Origin: Candidatus Riflebacteria bacterium HGW-Riflebacteria-2
Lineage (GTDB): Bacteria > Muiribacteriota > Ozemobacteria > Ozemobacterales > Ozemobacteraceae
Direction of reading: 5' to 3'
DNA: 64,000 bases
NCBI GenBank assembly: GCA_002839435.1
Contig: PGYA01000006.1
Span: forward strand, 1-64,000
Shown: in pieces, positions 19,757 to 28,602 of the stretch
How positions within the stretch are numbered: the stretch's first letter is position 1
How the letters are laid out: each line of letters starts with the position of its first letter
Notes under the pieces: model-generated
The model's database searches: none
The model's input: the letters and a program-made list of their open reading frames with translations, nothing else
What the model was told of the DNA's origin: nothing
Made by a program: the position numbers and the translations under genes

Positions 19757-19784
19757 ATATCGACCGAACAGGCAGGTTCATTTA
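19757..19784 (-). promoter_or_regulatory. Sigma28 promoter of flgMN
   Basis: The minus strand has TAAA (19781-19784), a 16-nt spacer and GTCGATAT (19757-19764), 7/8 to the SigD-type consensus GCCGATAT. A GGAGG/CCTCC inverted repeat lies in the leader. Confidence 0.75.
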
Positions 19785-19854
19785 GCTAAATTCTAGAAAT
19801 TATTCTAGCCTGCCCGACAGGCAAAGTCAATAAGCAACCCTGCCGCGAAAATGA

Positions 19855-19886
19855 GAGGGGCCGGCAACCTTTGCGGGCCGGCCCTC
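19855..19886 (-). terminator. Terminator of the envelope operon after lpxA
   Basis: A GC-rich stem (GAGGGGCCGGC with GCCGGCCCTC, one bulged G) 23 bp beyond the lpxA stop, followed on the minus strand by a modest T-rich tail. Confidence 0.7.
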
Positions 19887-19908
19887 GATGGAACAACTCT
19901 GCTGCGAT

Positions 19909-20712
19909 CTATTCTTCGCTGACGCTGCTGCGACGGGTGCGTTTATAGACACCGCGCTTGGAATTTTTGATGAAATCGTAAAAGAGTTTTACGTTTTCGT
20001 CATTCGCGTCTAACAGTTCCTGCCATTTTGCGAGAACCTGCGAAACGTTCATTTCAGAACGGAAAAAGACTTTGTACAGTTCTTTAATGCTGGCCAGAGA
20101 CTCTTTTGAGACATTATTGCGGCGCAGACCTACGGCATTAAGGCCAACTACGCGGGCGGGGTTCCCGTCGATTTTGATGAATGGCGGAACATCTTTGACA
20201 ATCTTGCTCATGCCGCCGATCATGACCATGCTACCGACCTTGCAGAACTGATGAATGCCGGTAAAACCGCCAAGAACGGCGCGGTTACCAATCTCGACAT
20301 GCCCGGCGAGCGTTGTACAGTTTGACATGATATTATTGCTGCCAACATGGCAATTGTGGGCGATGTGAACGTAGGCCATAAAGAGGTTGCCATCGCCAAT
20401 GATAGTTGAATTGCCTTCACCCTCGGCGAGGTGAACAGTGGTAAATTCGCGAAAATGGTTGCCATTGCCAATTTTAACGAAAGTTTTCTCGCCCTTGTAT
20501 TTGAGGTCCTGGGGCGGAGCCCCGATGATGACCGAGGGGTGAATCACATTATCTTCGCCGATAGTCGTGTGACCGTCGATAACAACGCTCGAGCCGATTG
20601 TTGTATTGGCACCAATCTCGACATGCTCGCCAATTCTGGCAAATGGTCCGACGGTAACGGTTGGATGAAGTCTGGCGCTCTGATGAATTATTGCTGTTGG
20701 ATGAACAGTCAT
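19909..20712 (-). CDS. lpxA: LpxA, UDP-GlcNAc 3-O-acyltransferase
   Basis: First committed acylation in lipid A synthesis, in the cytoplasm. At 267 aa it has standard length. The N-terminal two thirds are left-handed beta-helix hexapeptide repeats (HPTAIIHQSARLHPTVTVGP and onward), with the catalytic-His region AYVHIAHNCHVGS and the family signature IGGMSKIVKDVPPFIKIDG. The C-terminal ~75 residues are helical, with a basic tail. ATG at 20712 with AAGGAG, 21 bp behind lpxC/fabZ. Last gene of the operon. Confidence 0.97.
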   Translation of the reverse strand: MTVHPTAIIHQSARLHPTVTVGPFARIGEHVEIGANTTIGSSVVIDGHTTIGEDNVIHPSVIIGAPPQDLKYKGEKTFVKIGNGNHFREFTTVHLAEGEGNSTIIGDGNLFMAYVHIAHNCHVGSNNIMSNCTTLAGHVEIGNRAVLGGFTGIHQFCKVGSMVMIGGMSKIVKDVPPFIKIDGNPARVVGLNAVGLRRNNVSKESLASIKELYKVFFRSEMNVSQVLAKWQELLDANDENVKLFYDFIKNSKRGVYKRTRRSSVSEE

Positions 20713-20733
20713 TTGTCTACTCCTTGCTCAAGG

Positions 20734-22026
20734 TCAGACGATCTGGAACATGAGCTCGCCACCAGTGACCAGCTCACCATCAACGCGGGCTTCGGCGGCA
20801 ACTTTGCCGGTATTTCCGCGCACCTTGAGAACCTTGATATGAAATTCAAGCCGATCTCCAGGAACAACAGGTCGGCGGAATCTTACTTTATCTATACCAC
20901 AAAAGAAGGGCACTTTGCCCTTGTGTTCGGGCTGCGACAAAAACAGAACACCGGCAACCTGAGCCATGGCCTCGACCATCAGCACTCCTGGCATAACCGG
21001 TTTGTGGGGGAAGTGCCCGTTAAAAAATTCTTCGTTGGCGGTAACATTTTTAATGCCAACAATCGACTCGCCGGGAACCAGAGAAATGATTCTGTCGACA
21101 AGCAGAAAAGGATAGCGATGCGGCAGAATTTCCTTGATTTCTTCGATATACATCATCTTATGTTCCTTTCTCTGCTGAGACGCGGCAAATCTTGCCCTCA
21201 GCATTTTAGCAAATTTCACGTTAAAACTGTGACCGGTTCGTTCAGCAATTATATGCCCGCGTAGCGGCCGGCCGAGCAAAGAAAAATCACCAACGAGGTC
21301 GAGTATCTTATGAAGAATCAGTTCGTCTTCGTCGCGCAACCCCTCTGGATTAATGACTTTTCCGCTGTTATCGATGACTACGGCGTTTTCGAGACTGCCG
21401 CCGCGCGCTAGATTGTGCTGTTTAAGCATATCGAATTCGCGCTCAAAACCAAAGGTGCGAGCACGACAGATGCGAGTTCTGAATGTTTCGTGATCAATAT
21501 CGATATGCAGGTGCCGGGGCGCCACCAGATTATCGGGGTAGGCTAGATGATAGGTCACTTCGAAGTGGTCAGAAGGCAGATAAGACATTGCTTTGTCGCC
21601 TTCAGACAGGCTGACAACTTCGCTAAGCGAGCAGAAATCTCTTTCGGCCTGCTGGGCTACCAGACCGACCTTTTCAATCATTTCGACAAAATTTGCCGCA
21701 CTGCCATCCAGCACGGGCGGTTCTTCGCTGGAAATTCTGATTTCAAGGTTATCGACACCAATGCCACGCAGGGCAGCGAGGACATGCTCAACGGTATGAA
21801 CAGAGGCACCGTGTTCGCTGATTATGGTTCCGCGATTAGTGGCAACAACGTTGTCTAGAACTGGCTTGATGCCGGGAGTTCCTTCGAGATCAGTTCTGAC
21901 AAAGACAATACCGCTATCTACAGGCGCCGGAACGAACTGCATGCTTACCGGCTTGCCGGTGTGCAGGCCAAGACCTTCACAGCTGCAGCTATCTGCCAGG
22001 GTATATTGTCGATTGAGCTGGGTCAT
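20734..22026 (-). CDS. lpxC-fabZ: LpxC-FabZ bifunctional protein
   Basis: A fusion of two enzymes in 430 aa. Residues 1-285 are LpxC, the zinc deacetylase of lipid A synthesis: HTVEH at 77-81, HKILD with H238 and D242 as metal ligands, and catalytic-loop H265 in ERTGHSFN. Residues ~290-430 are FabZ, 3-hydroxyacyl-ACP dehydratase: LPHRYPFLLVDR, catalytic H337 in NGHFPHKPVMPG, and E351. The active-site residues I checked are present in both halves. LpxC-FabZ fusions are known in Bacteroidetes and some other diderms. Fusion ties the lipid A/fatty-acid branch point together. Starts 2 bp after the upstream gene. Confidence 0.97.
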   Translation of the reverse strand: MTQLNRQYTLADSCSCEGLGLHTGKPVSMQFVPAPVDSGIVFVRTDLEGTPGIKPVLDNVVATNRGTIISEHGASVHTVEHVLAALRGIGVDNLEIRISSEEPPVLDGSAANFVEMIEKVGLVAQQAERDFCSLSEVVSLSEGDKAMSYLPSDHFEVTYHLAYPDNLVAPRHLHIDIDHETFRTRICRARTFGFEREFDMLKQHNLARGGSLENAVVIDNSGKVINPEGLRDEDELILHKILDLVGDFSLLGRPLRGHIIAERTGHSFNVKFAKMLRARFAASQQRKEHKMMYIEEIKEILPHRYPFLLVDRIISLVPGESIVGIKNVTANEEFFNGHFPHKPVMPGVLMVEAMAQVAGVLFLSQPEHKGKVPFFCGIDKVRFRRPVVPGDRLEFHIKVLKVRGNTGKVAAEARVDGELVTGGELMFQIV

Positions 22027-22028
22027 TA

Positions 22029-22661
22029 TTAAAAAGAGCGAAAGTAATTGATATTATAAATCTCTTCTTTGGCATCGCGCTGACCGATTTCGAGGCTTAC
22101 GCCCGGGTAAGGACTGAGCTTAACACCAAAGGTATTGATCTCATCGGCCCGCTCGGCGCTGAGTGTGACAAGCGGGAAAACCATTTTTTCAACACCATAA
22201 AAAAACTTGCGATCGGTAGTTACCGGTTCCTTGTAAAAGCCGCCATGCAGGTGAACTCCGAAAGTTTCTATCGACTTCGAGGCGGCGAAGTAAAAGATTT
22301 TTGAACCAAGCGTTGCTGCTAGATCAGAAGCGCCATAAACAATGCTGGGCAACATTTCGCCTTCTTCGAGAAGCTTTATTTTAACGCTCATCGGGTTTTT
22401 GCCTTTGAAATCGCCGTTGAGATGCCGCAGAATCGACAGTTCAACCAGCTCGCCAAACATCGCCTGCGAAAGCATGAAAGCAGAATGACTGTCATCGTTG
22501 ATATAGTTGCTGGCTGATCGCACATAACCGGTAGGCATTGAAATAATCGCAGTGCCCATATATCTGGAACGCTTGACGCTGTCAGCGGCAGAGACCGGCG
22601 AAGAAAAAAACACTACCAGTATAAGCACTACCGCCAGTTTAAGAGTTCTGCAAAAAGTCAT
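22029..22661 (-). CDS. Secreted protein of unknown function in the lipid A operon
   Basis: Not recognised. It has 210 aa with a clear N-terminal signal peptide (VVLILVVFFSSPVSA, cleavage about residue 25), then ~185 residues with alternating strands and Gly/aromatic content (MGTAIISMPTGYVRSAS, FGVHLHGGFYKEP, KLSPYPGVSLEIGQR). This could be a small beta-rich periplasmic or outer-membrane protein; a YjbH-like relation is possible but unproven. Its ATG overlaps the lpxD stop by four bases and its stop is 2 bp before lpxC/fabZ, so it is firmly within the operon. Confidence 0.8.
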   Translation of the reverse strand: MTFCRTLKLAVVLILVVFFSSPVSAADSVKRSRYMGTAIISMPTGYVRSASNYINDDSHSAFMLSQAMFGELVELSILRHLNGDFKGKNPMSVKIKLLEEGEMLPSIVYGASDLAATLGSKIFYFAASKSIETFGVHLHGGFYKEPVTTDRKFFYGVEKMVFPLVTLSAERADEINTFGVKLSPYPGVSLEIGQRDAKEEIYNINYFRSF

Positions 22662-23710
22662 TTCTTATCATTCCCTTCAAGCATCTTTTCGAGTTCGCGC
22701 ACTTTTTTGATGAGATCGGGCAGCCTGCGCAACGAAGCGAGTATTTTGCGCTCTTCACTGTGTGGCTTGAGCGGAAAGCCCGAAACAAAACTGCCCGGCG
22801 CGACGTCAGAAGTCACCACGCCTCGCGCGGCCACTGTCGTGCCCTTGCCAACTCTGACATGCCCGACAGTGCCGACCTGGCCGGCAAGAGTCACTTCATC
22901 TTCCAGGATTGTGCTGCCCGAAATGCCAACCTGGGCAACAATAACGCAGTTTCTGCCAATCTGCACGTTGTGGGCGATATGCACCATGTTATCAATCTTG
23001 GTGCCGGCACCAATCAAGGTCGATACAAGTGCGCCGCGATCTATGGTAACACAGGCGCCAATTTCGACATCGTCTTCAATAACCACATTACCGACCTGAG
23101 GCACCTTCAACTGACGGCCCTGGTGTAGCGTAAAGCCGAAGCCATCACTGCCGACAACCGCATTAGCGTGAATTATGCAGTTTTTACCGACAACACAGCC
23201 GGCTAATATGCGAACTCCCGGATGGATGAGGGTGTTACTGCCAATACGGGCATTACGACCAACATATGCCTGACCACAGATAACCGCACCGGCATCGATA
23301 ACGGCACCCTCTTCAACTACGGCATTTGGACCAACGCTGGCCGATGCATCGACTTCAGCGTTCTCACTGACAAATGCTGCTGGATGCAGTGAATAATCGG
23401 GCTTTTCGGCCGGGAAAAAGAACTCGAGAGCCTTAACCAGCCCATAATAAGGGTTTTTAAGACGCAGCGACGGTAAGCTCAGATCGGGGGCGTCTTCTGG
23501 TGCAATAACAGCGGCAGCTTTTGAGCTCTTAAGCAACTCAATGTAAGCAGCATAGTTTTTGGCGCCCGAAAGAAAAGTCAGCTGACCTGGCCCGGCATCG
23601 TGAGCCGACGCCACACCTGTCAGCAGAACGTTGCCATCACCGACCACCCGGCCTTCAGCAAGGCGGGCAAGTTCGTGCAGGCTGATTGTACGACTTTGCT
23701 TCGGTATCAT
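22658..23710 (-). CDS. lpxD: LpxD, UDP-3-O-acyl-glucosamine N-acyltransferase
   Basis: Third acyl step of lipid A synthesis. It has 350 aa from ATG 23710; a GTG at 23716 is an alternative and neither has a strong Shine-Dalgarno. The N-terminal uridine-binding domain (SLHELARLAEGRVVGDG, LTGVASAHDA) is followed by hexapeptide beta-helix repeats with the catalytic-His segment DNMVHIAHNVQIG, then a C-terminal helix. The 67-bp gap to skp contains two hairpins (23720-23735 and 23749-23774, neither followed by a T-run) that might modulate lpxD expression. Confidence 0.96.
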   Translation of the reverse strand: MIPKQSRTISLHELARLAEGRVVGDGNVLLTGVASAHDAGPGQLTFLSGAKNYAAYIELLKSSKAAAVIAPEDAPDLSLPSLRLKNPYYGLVKALEFFFPAEKPDYSLHPAAFVSENAEVDASASVGPNAVVEEGAVIDAGAVICGQAYVGRNARIGSNTLIHPGVRILAGCVVGKNCIIHANAVVGSDGFGFTLHQGRQLKVPQVGNVVIEDDVEIGACVTIDRGALVSTLIGAGTKIDNMVHIAHNVQIGRNCVIVAQVGISGSTILEDEVTLAGQVGTVGHVRVGKGTTVAARGVVTSDVAPGSFVSGFPLKPHSEERKILASLRRLPDLIKKVRELEKMLEGNDKK

Positions 23711-23783
23711 GTTCACAGGCTGCCAGTTGAGGCAGCTCTAATATTTATGCGGGCAGGCAAAAACGCCCGCCCGCGTTAATATC

Positions 23784-24395
23784 TTATTTGCCTTTGCCAG
23801 ACTTGGCGGGTGCTTTACCAGGTGCCTTGGGAGACGAGCTGTTGAGTGCCTGGAGGACTTCTTCAGTTATGTCTTTGACAGTCTCTTCTTCACCATAGTA
23901 GAAGAAGCGCTTTTCAAAAACAGCTTTCATCTTATTTTTCTGAGCGACCTGCTTGATAACAGAATCTACTTTTTCGTCAAGGTTCTTTGAAAGAGCGCCC
24001 ATTTCCTTCTCTTCCATTTCATAAAGAGCTTTCTGGGATTCCTCAAAAAACTTCTGTAGTTCGCTCTGCTTTTGGGCAAGCTGCTGACGGATATCTTTGA
24101 GTTTGGGCTCGAGAGCCTGGGCTTCTTTTTCTTTCTTGCCGTCTCTGAGTTCCTGCATGCGCTTGGCAGTGCTCAAATAATCATCGTCAAGCTTCTGCAC
24201 TTCGGCTTTGCGGCTCTCCAGGTCTTTCTGCAGCTTCTCTTTCTGACCTTCGAGAACCTTTTTGGTCTTCTGGGTTTCGCTGTATTTGTTGAATATCTGG
24301 CCAGCATCGACAACGCCAAATTCATAAGCACAAGCCACCATCGGGCTGGCAACAAGACCTGCTGCAAGGCAAAGTTTCAAAAAGTGTTTTTTCAT
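23784..24395 (-). CDS. skp: Skp/OmpH-family periplasmic chaperone
   Basis: A 203-aa secreted chaperone for unfolded outer-membrane proteins. The signal peptide (residues 1-23, LCLAAGLVASPMVACA) is followed by an OmpH core (EFGVVDAGQIFNKYSETQ) and a long charged coiled coil (residues ~45-140). The tail is Lys/Ala/Pro rich and ends AKSGKGK. It lies between bamA and lpxD, the classic bamA-skp-lpxD order. Confidence 0.93.
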   Translation of the reverse strand: MKKHFLKLCLAAGLVASPMVACAYEFGVVDAGQIFNKYSETQKTKKVLEGQKEKLQKDLESRKAEVQKLDDDYLSTAKRMQELRDGKKEKEAQALEPKLKDIRQQLAQKQSELQKFFEESQKALYEMEEKEMGALSKNLDEKVDSVIKQVAQKNKMKAVFEKRFFYYGEEETVKDITEEVLQALNSSSPKAPGKAPAKSGKGK

Positions 24396-24447
24396 CGGGA
24401 TCGAGTCTCCTTATTTTCTTCGCTCCGTAATGGAGCTTTATATGTAA

Positions 24448-26163
24448 TTAGAACGATGAACCAAAATTGATATAAGTGCTGCCCGAATCACGGTCATTTG
24501 CTTTACCGTAATCGAGAGCAACCGGGCCAAGTGGAGTCTGCAGGCGGATACCTAAGCCGTAGCCCCCCTTGAGATCATAATCAAGTTTTTTACGGTCATA
24601 GTCAGTGCCCCAGGCGCTGCCGATATCATAGAACGCAACCAGGTCGAAGTTTCTGGCAAAATTCTGACGCAGCTCAAAGTTAGTATAAAACACCTTGGTG
24701 CCAAGAAATTCGCGCTCTTCGTAACCACGGATAGTGCTGCTGCCACCAACAGAGAACATGTCGTAGACCGGAACAAATCCCTCGCCGATCTGGGTTTGGC
24801 CGGCAACGCTCTGCACAGCGAAAACGGTCTTGCGGTTTTTGCTGATAGCCATGTAACGACGCAACGCCAGCATATACTTGGTATACTGATTGTCGCCTTT
24901 GAGGAAGCCACCAGTAGTCTCTGCCCAGAAAGTATCATGCACACCGGCGGTGGGTCTGAAACGATTGTCTCTTGTGTCCTTGGCCAGGATTGCTGCCAGT
25001 GTCTGAATGCGGCCATTGAGAAGGCCAGCAGCTGGAGCGACACTCGGATCTTTAGGAGTAAGCTTTATGTCTTCATCGCGGAATCTGAACGACAGATCGA
25101 GATCGGCGTTGAGCCGGCGGCCAAGCGTAATGGCTCCGCCAGTGCGCTTCTCGTCGTATTCAGTGAGTTCATTGCCGCCTGCATAAAGGTTGCGGGTATA
25201 TTCAGTGTTATAAAGGTCTATGCCAAAGCTCTGCGGTTTGTCGTTGAGCCATGGATCAAAATAGCCAAGTTCGTAGGTTTCGATGCCGCCGAATTCGGTC
25301 TTGAGATAAACACGCTTGCCGTCACCCTGAAAGTTGTTCTGGGAAAGGTTAACGAAGCCAACCAGGCCGTTAAGCGAAGAATAACCGGCGCCAACACCGG
25401 CGCGGCCGGTTTTCTGTTCGACGACATGAATGACCAGAATGACTTCTTCGGGAGTTTTGCCAGGCAGGTGGTCACGGCGAACTTCTTCGAAGAAACCGAG
25501 ATTATAAAGACGCTGCAGATCGCGCACGATCTTTTTGTTATCGTAGATTTCGCCCGGTTTTACGGTAAGCTCGCGACGCACGACCTTTTCTTTGGTTTTT
25601 CTGAGGCCTTCGATCTTAATCTCAGACAGTACGCCTTCGATGATTTCGATATTGATTTTTCGGCCCTGATCCTGGACATAGGCATCAGAGACCTTTGAAA
25701 ACAGATAGCCTTCGCGACCGAGAGCCTCGTTAACATGCTGAATATCCTGGGTCAGAAGTTTGCTGTTGAATACAGAGCCAATCTTACTTTCCATCGCAGA
25801 AGTCAGCACGGCATTGGAGACTTTGGTAACACCCTTGATCTCGATTTCGCCAATGATGGCATTTTCTTCTACCTTGAAAACAACTGCACGGCCAGTTTCA
25901 CCAGGTCGAACTTCAGCTCCGACGTAAGAGAAATATCCCATTTCCCCGATACGTGCGATGTCTTCCTGTATTTTGTCAGGCTCAAGCTTATCGCCGGCTT
26001 TGATTGAAAGGTTCAGCAGAATGATCTTTTCTTCGATCAGGCGATTTCCCTCTACCGTGACTTCAGTCACAACGTTGCTTTCGTAAGCGCCCGCCGCGAG
26101 GCTTACCAAAACGAGAAAACACAGAAATAGACTCTTTATAAGGCTGAAGGTGGATCTGTTCAT
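24448..26163 (-). CDS. bamA: BamA-family outer-membrane assembly factor (three POTRA)
   Basis: Central component of the beta-barrel assembly machine. I chose ATG 26163 because it has AAGGAG at the right distance and gives a signal peptide (SLFLCFLVLVSLAAGAYE). An upstream in-frame ATG at 26346 would run through the promoter. The 571 aa comprise a signal peptide, three POTRA domains (about residues 25-100, 100-175, 175-250) and a ~320-residue beta-barrel with the lid-loop motif STIRGYEEREF (family VRGF/IRGY). Typical BamA has five POTRAs and ~800 aa, so this is a short form; the skp/lpx neighbours argue for BamA over TamA. Confidence 0.92.
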   Translation of the reverse strand: MNRSTFSLIKSLFLCFLVLVSLAAGAYESNVVTEVTVEGNRLIEEKIILLNLSIKAGDKLEPDKIQEDIARIGEMGYFSYVGAEVRPGETGRAVVFKVEENAIIGEIEIKGVTKVSNAVLTSAMESKIGSVFNSKLLTQDIQHVNEALGREGYLFSKVSDAYVQDQGRKINIEIIEGVLSEIKIEGLRKTKEKVVRRELTVKPGEIYDNKKIVRDLQRLYNLGFFEEVRRDHLPGKTPEEVILVIHVVEQKTGRAGVGAGYSSLNGLVGFVNLSQNNFQGDGKRVYLKTEFGGIETYELGYFDPWLNDKPQSFGIDLYNTEYTRNLYAGGNELTEYDEKRTGGAITLGRRLNADLDLSFRFRDEDIKLTPKDPSVAPAAGLLNGRIQTLAAILAKDTRDNRFRPTAGVHDTFWAETTGGFLKGDNQYTKYMLALRRYMAISKNRKTVFAVQSVAGQTQIGEGFVPVYDMFSVGGSSTIRGYEEREFLGTKVFYTNFELRQNFARNFDLVAFYDIGSAWGTDYDRKKLDYDLKGGYGLGIRLQTPLGPVALDYGKANDRDSGSTYINFGSSF

Positions 26164-26187
26164 AGGCTCCTTCTCGGAATAATCTTT

Positions 26188-26212
26188 ACAAAGTATCGGC
26201 ATAATACTTTGT
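26188..26212. promoter_or_regulatory. Palindrome over the bamA -10 region, candidate operator
   Basis: A perfect 9-bp inverted repeat (26188-26196 with 26204-26212, 7-bp spacer) covers the -10 box and predicted start site of bamA. It could be a repressor site or form a hairpin at the 5' end of the transcript. Confidence 0.5.
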
Positions 26213-26229
26213 TGCCTTGAGCTTGTCAA
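26201..26229 (-). promoter_or_regulatory. Sigma70 promoter of the envelope operon (bamA)
   Basis: The minus strand has TTGACA (26224-26229), a 17-nt spacer and TATTAT (26201-26206). It is 38 bp upstream of the bamA ATG and should drive bamA through lpxA. Confidence 0.85.
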
Positions 26230-26297
26230 GGAATCAGCTTCAAATCTGCATAACAAATATGACACCGCGTTTTTTTTCGGTTTTACCGGCAAGTTAC

Positions 26298-26326
26298 TTG
26301 AATTCGCCGCCGCCTGCGGGTATCCT
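26298..26326 (+). promoter_or_regulatory. Sigma70 promoter of the DnaB-like gene
   Basis: TTGAAT (26298-26303), 17-nt spacer, TATCCT (26321-26326). It is divergent from the bamA promoter and about 36 bp upstream of the GTG start. Confidence 0.55.
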
Positions 26327-26361
26327 GTAATATTGAATAACTGCAATACCGGAGGCTGCGA

Positions 26362-28602
26362 GTGGCAAACTGCAATATATGCAACAAAGAAATTGAAGAA
26401 GGGTATATTTGTTCAGACTGCGCCAGAATTCAACGACAGCAATCAGGCCAGACGCCCGCGCCAAAAGCACCGGCGGCCGGACAACAGGCAGGCACCGGTG
26501 GATTCTCGCTTAACAGTCTACGCGGAGCCCCGACGCCCACCCCGCAGCCGCGCCCGGCAGCGCCAGCAGGCACTCCTGCTCGACCGGCAGCGGCATCTCC
26601 GTTGCCACCACCCAGGCCCATGCCCAAGCCCGCGGCCCCAGCGCCGGTCAACCCGCCAACAGCGCCTGAGCAGCCATTGCCTTCTATGGAAGACAGTGAA
26701 ATCAGCGAACCTCTTGATTTTTCACAGCTAGACTTCAGCGGCCTCGACAAGCAGGAGCCATCATTGCCAGAATATCCTGAGCAACCGATCGAGTCGCCAC
26801 CGGCAATACCGGCACCCGTAATACAACAGGCTCCGCCCAGACCGGTGCAACCCACACAACCGCCACCACAGCCAGCAGTTGCTCGCCCAGCGGCCTTCCC
26901 CGGGCCAATCACAGGCAACACAGCCAGTCGCCGCCCTTCGCTCAACGTTGAGAAACCTACTGACGCGCCAGCAAGTCTGTCAGAAGAACAGCAGCAGATA
27001 CAGCGCGAAGTCTACAGCTCAGACATGACTGGCTATGGCGATGAAGAACTCGAAATCGCCATTCTGGCCGGTATAATGAAAGATTCGTTTATTCTCGACA
27101 GTCTCAAAGGCAAAGGGCTGATGTCGGGTCTGTTTTCGACACGCTTTTCCCGCGCCATTTATCAGAGCGTTCTCTCGCTGCGCGAAGAAAGCCCCGATCT
27201 CAGCAGTCTCGACCGCATAGTGCTCAAAAACAAACTGCGCCAGCTCAATTTATGGGATGCTTCAGTTCAGTTGACAATCGAAAAAATTGTTGCCGAACCA
27301 CCGCCAGAGCTTGACCGTGCCCTGCATTTTCTCGAACTCATGAAAGAGCAGGCACTAAAACGCAAGCTCAAGGAAGTATCACACAATATTTCAGACTTCA
27401 TCGAAAAACCAGCTGATCACGCCAACGAAAACATCGAAACCTTCACCAACAAGATCATCCAGGATGTACGCAACATTCAGAAGGCGCGCACGACCAAGCG
27501 CATAAATCTCGTCAAAGAAGAAATGCGCGATATCATCGGCGACATAGAAAATCGCGAACGCGTTGGCGAAATCGATATTATCGGCTACTCTTGCGAACCG
27601 ATGCATTACCTCAACACAGCCATATCTGGCTTCAGAAAAGGATTCATGTATGCAATCGCCGGCGCGCCGAGGCGTGGTAAGACCACCTTTACGCTGGAAC
27701 TGGCGACCAGGGTGGCGACACTCAACAAGATTCCGGTGCTTTTCTTCACTTACGAACAGACCAAGAAAAACCTTACCTATCGCCTGCTTGCCAAAGAAAG
27801 CCGTCTCAACCCCGATACGCTGCAGCGCAAAAAAATTAGGTCCGACATGATTTCTGACGCCAAGTTCATGGGTGGCTGGAAAAAAATGCAGGAATACATG
27901 GATCATTTCTACATCATTGAGGCCACCAAGGAAGACACAGTTGATCGTATCAGATCTTATGCTTACAACGCCATGCAGGACTTCAACACTGATAATATAA
28001 TGATCTTTATCGACTATATCCAGAAAATGCCGCTATCACGCAATTACATGGACGAGAAATTCAAGGTCGAAGAAATTTCGACCGAGCTGAAAGGACTCAG
28101 CATCGAACTGAACAACCCGATAATGACTATCAGTTCGCTGTCAAAAGAAGGTTGTATGATAGATGCAACTTCTGACTCAGAGAGACCGACGATGTATCAC
28201 TGCAAGGGCAGCGGCGACCTTGAGTATGACCTTGACTGCGCGATGATCCAGGCCAAGGACTGGGGCGACACCAAGGAACTCTTTCAGCAGTTGCAGCACA
28301 AGGCCGAAGAACTTGGCAAAGATTCGACACGCATTCCCAAGGTCGATGTGGTGAACCTCTATCTCGACAAAAACCGCGACGCGCCCGAAGGAATCTTCTC
28401 GACCATTCAGTATCTGTTCTTCATTGAAGACAACAAGTTCATCGAACTCGGCCCGAAGTTTGACGATGACCGTTTCAGGTTCAGCAAGATCGAAGAGCTT
28501 GTTGACAAGCTTATCGAACAGAACTTCATCATCTTCTTTGACAGACCGCGCGACACTTCTTACAACAAAGGCCGCGTCTCAATCAAACTCAAAAACTTCT
28601 AA
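26362..28602 (+). CDS. Zinc-ribbon, DnaB-like RecA-fold ATPase
   Basis: Probable DNA- or RNA-acting hexameric ATPase of 746 aa; no exact family recognised. The start is GTG at 26362 with GGAGG at 26351-26355. Residues 1-21 hold a CxxC-N9-CxxC zinc ribbon (C4, C7, C17, C20). About 25-205 is a Pro/Ala-rich linker. About 220-320 resembles the DnaB N-terminal helical domain. From ~410 comes a DnaB-type RecA domain: Walker A GAPRRGKTTF near 433-442, Walker B IMIFIDYIQ near 544, and KGSGDLEYDLDCAMIQAK, like the DnaB sensor/DNA-loop segment. It differs from replicative DnaB in the zinc ribbon, linker and Walker A. It is followed by a lipoprotein gene with a 1-bp overlap, odd for a replication gene. 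Confidence 0.8.
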   Translation: MANCNICNKEIEEGYICSDCARIQRQQSGQTPAPKAPAAGQQAGTGGFSLNSLRGAPTPTPQPRPAAPAGTPARPAAASPLPPPRPMPKPAAPAPVNPPTAPEQPLPSMEDSEISEPLDFSQLDFSGLDKQEPSLPEYPEQPIESPPAIPAPVIQQAPPRPVQPTQPPPQPAVARPAAFPGPITGNTASRRPSLNVEKPTDAPASLSEEQQQIQREVYSSDMTGYGDEELEIAILAGIMKDSFILDSLKGKGLMSGLFSTRFSRAIYQSVLSLREESPDLSSLDRIVLKNKLRQLNLWDASVQLTIEKIVAEPPPELDRALHFLELMKEQALKRKLKEVSHNISDFIEKPADHANENIETFTNKIIQDVRNIQKARTTKRINLVKEEMRDIIGDIENRERVGEIDIIGYSCEPMHYLNTAISGFRKGFMYAIAGAPRRGKTTFTLELATRVATLNKIPVLFFTYEQTKKNLTYRLLAKESRLNPDTLQRKKIRSDMISDAKFMGGWKKMQEYMDHFYIIEATKEDTVDRIRSYAYNAMQDFNTDNIMIFIDYIQKMPLSRNYMDEKFKVEEISTELKGLSIELNNPIMTISSLSKEGCMIDATSDSERPTMYHCKGSGDLEYDLDCAMIQAKDWGDTKELFQQLQHKAEELGKDSTRIPKVDVVNLYLDKNRDAPEGIFSTIQYLFFIEDNKFIELGPKFDDDRFRFSKIEELVDKLIEQNFIIFFDRPRDTSYNKGRVSIKLKNF

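Noticed and set aside
26164..26346. N-terminal extension of BamA from ATG 26346
   Set aside because: It would pass through the sigma70 promoter and palindrome and bury the signal peptide; ATG 26163 has its own Shine-Dalgarno.
26333..26945. Open frames on both strands over the start of the DnaB-like gene
   Set aside because: GC-rich Pro/Ala linker sequence opens all frames; only the GTG frame has a Shine-Dalgarno and continues into a RecA domain.
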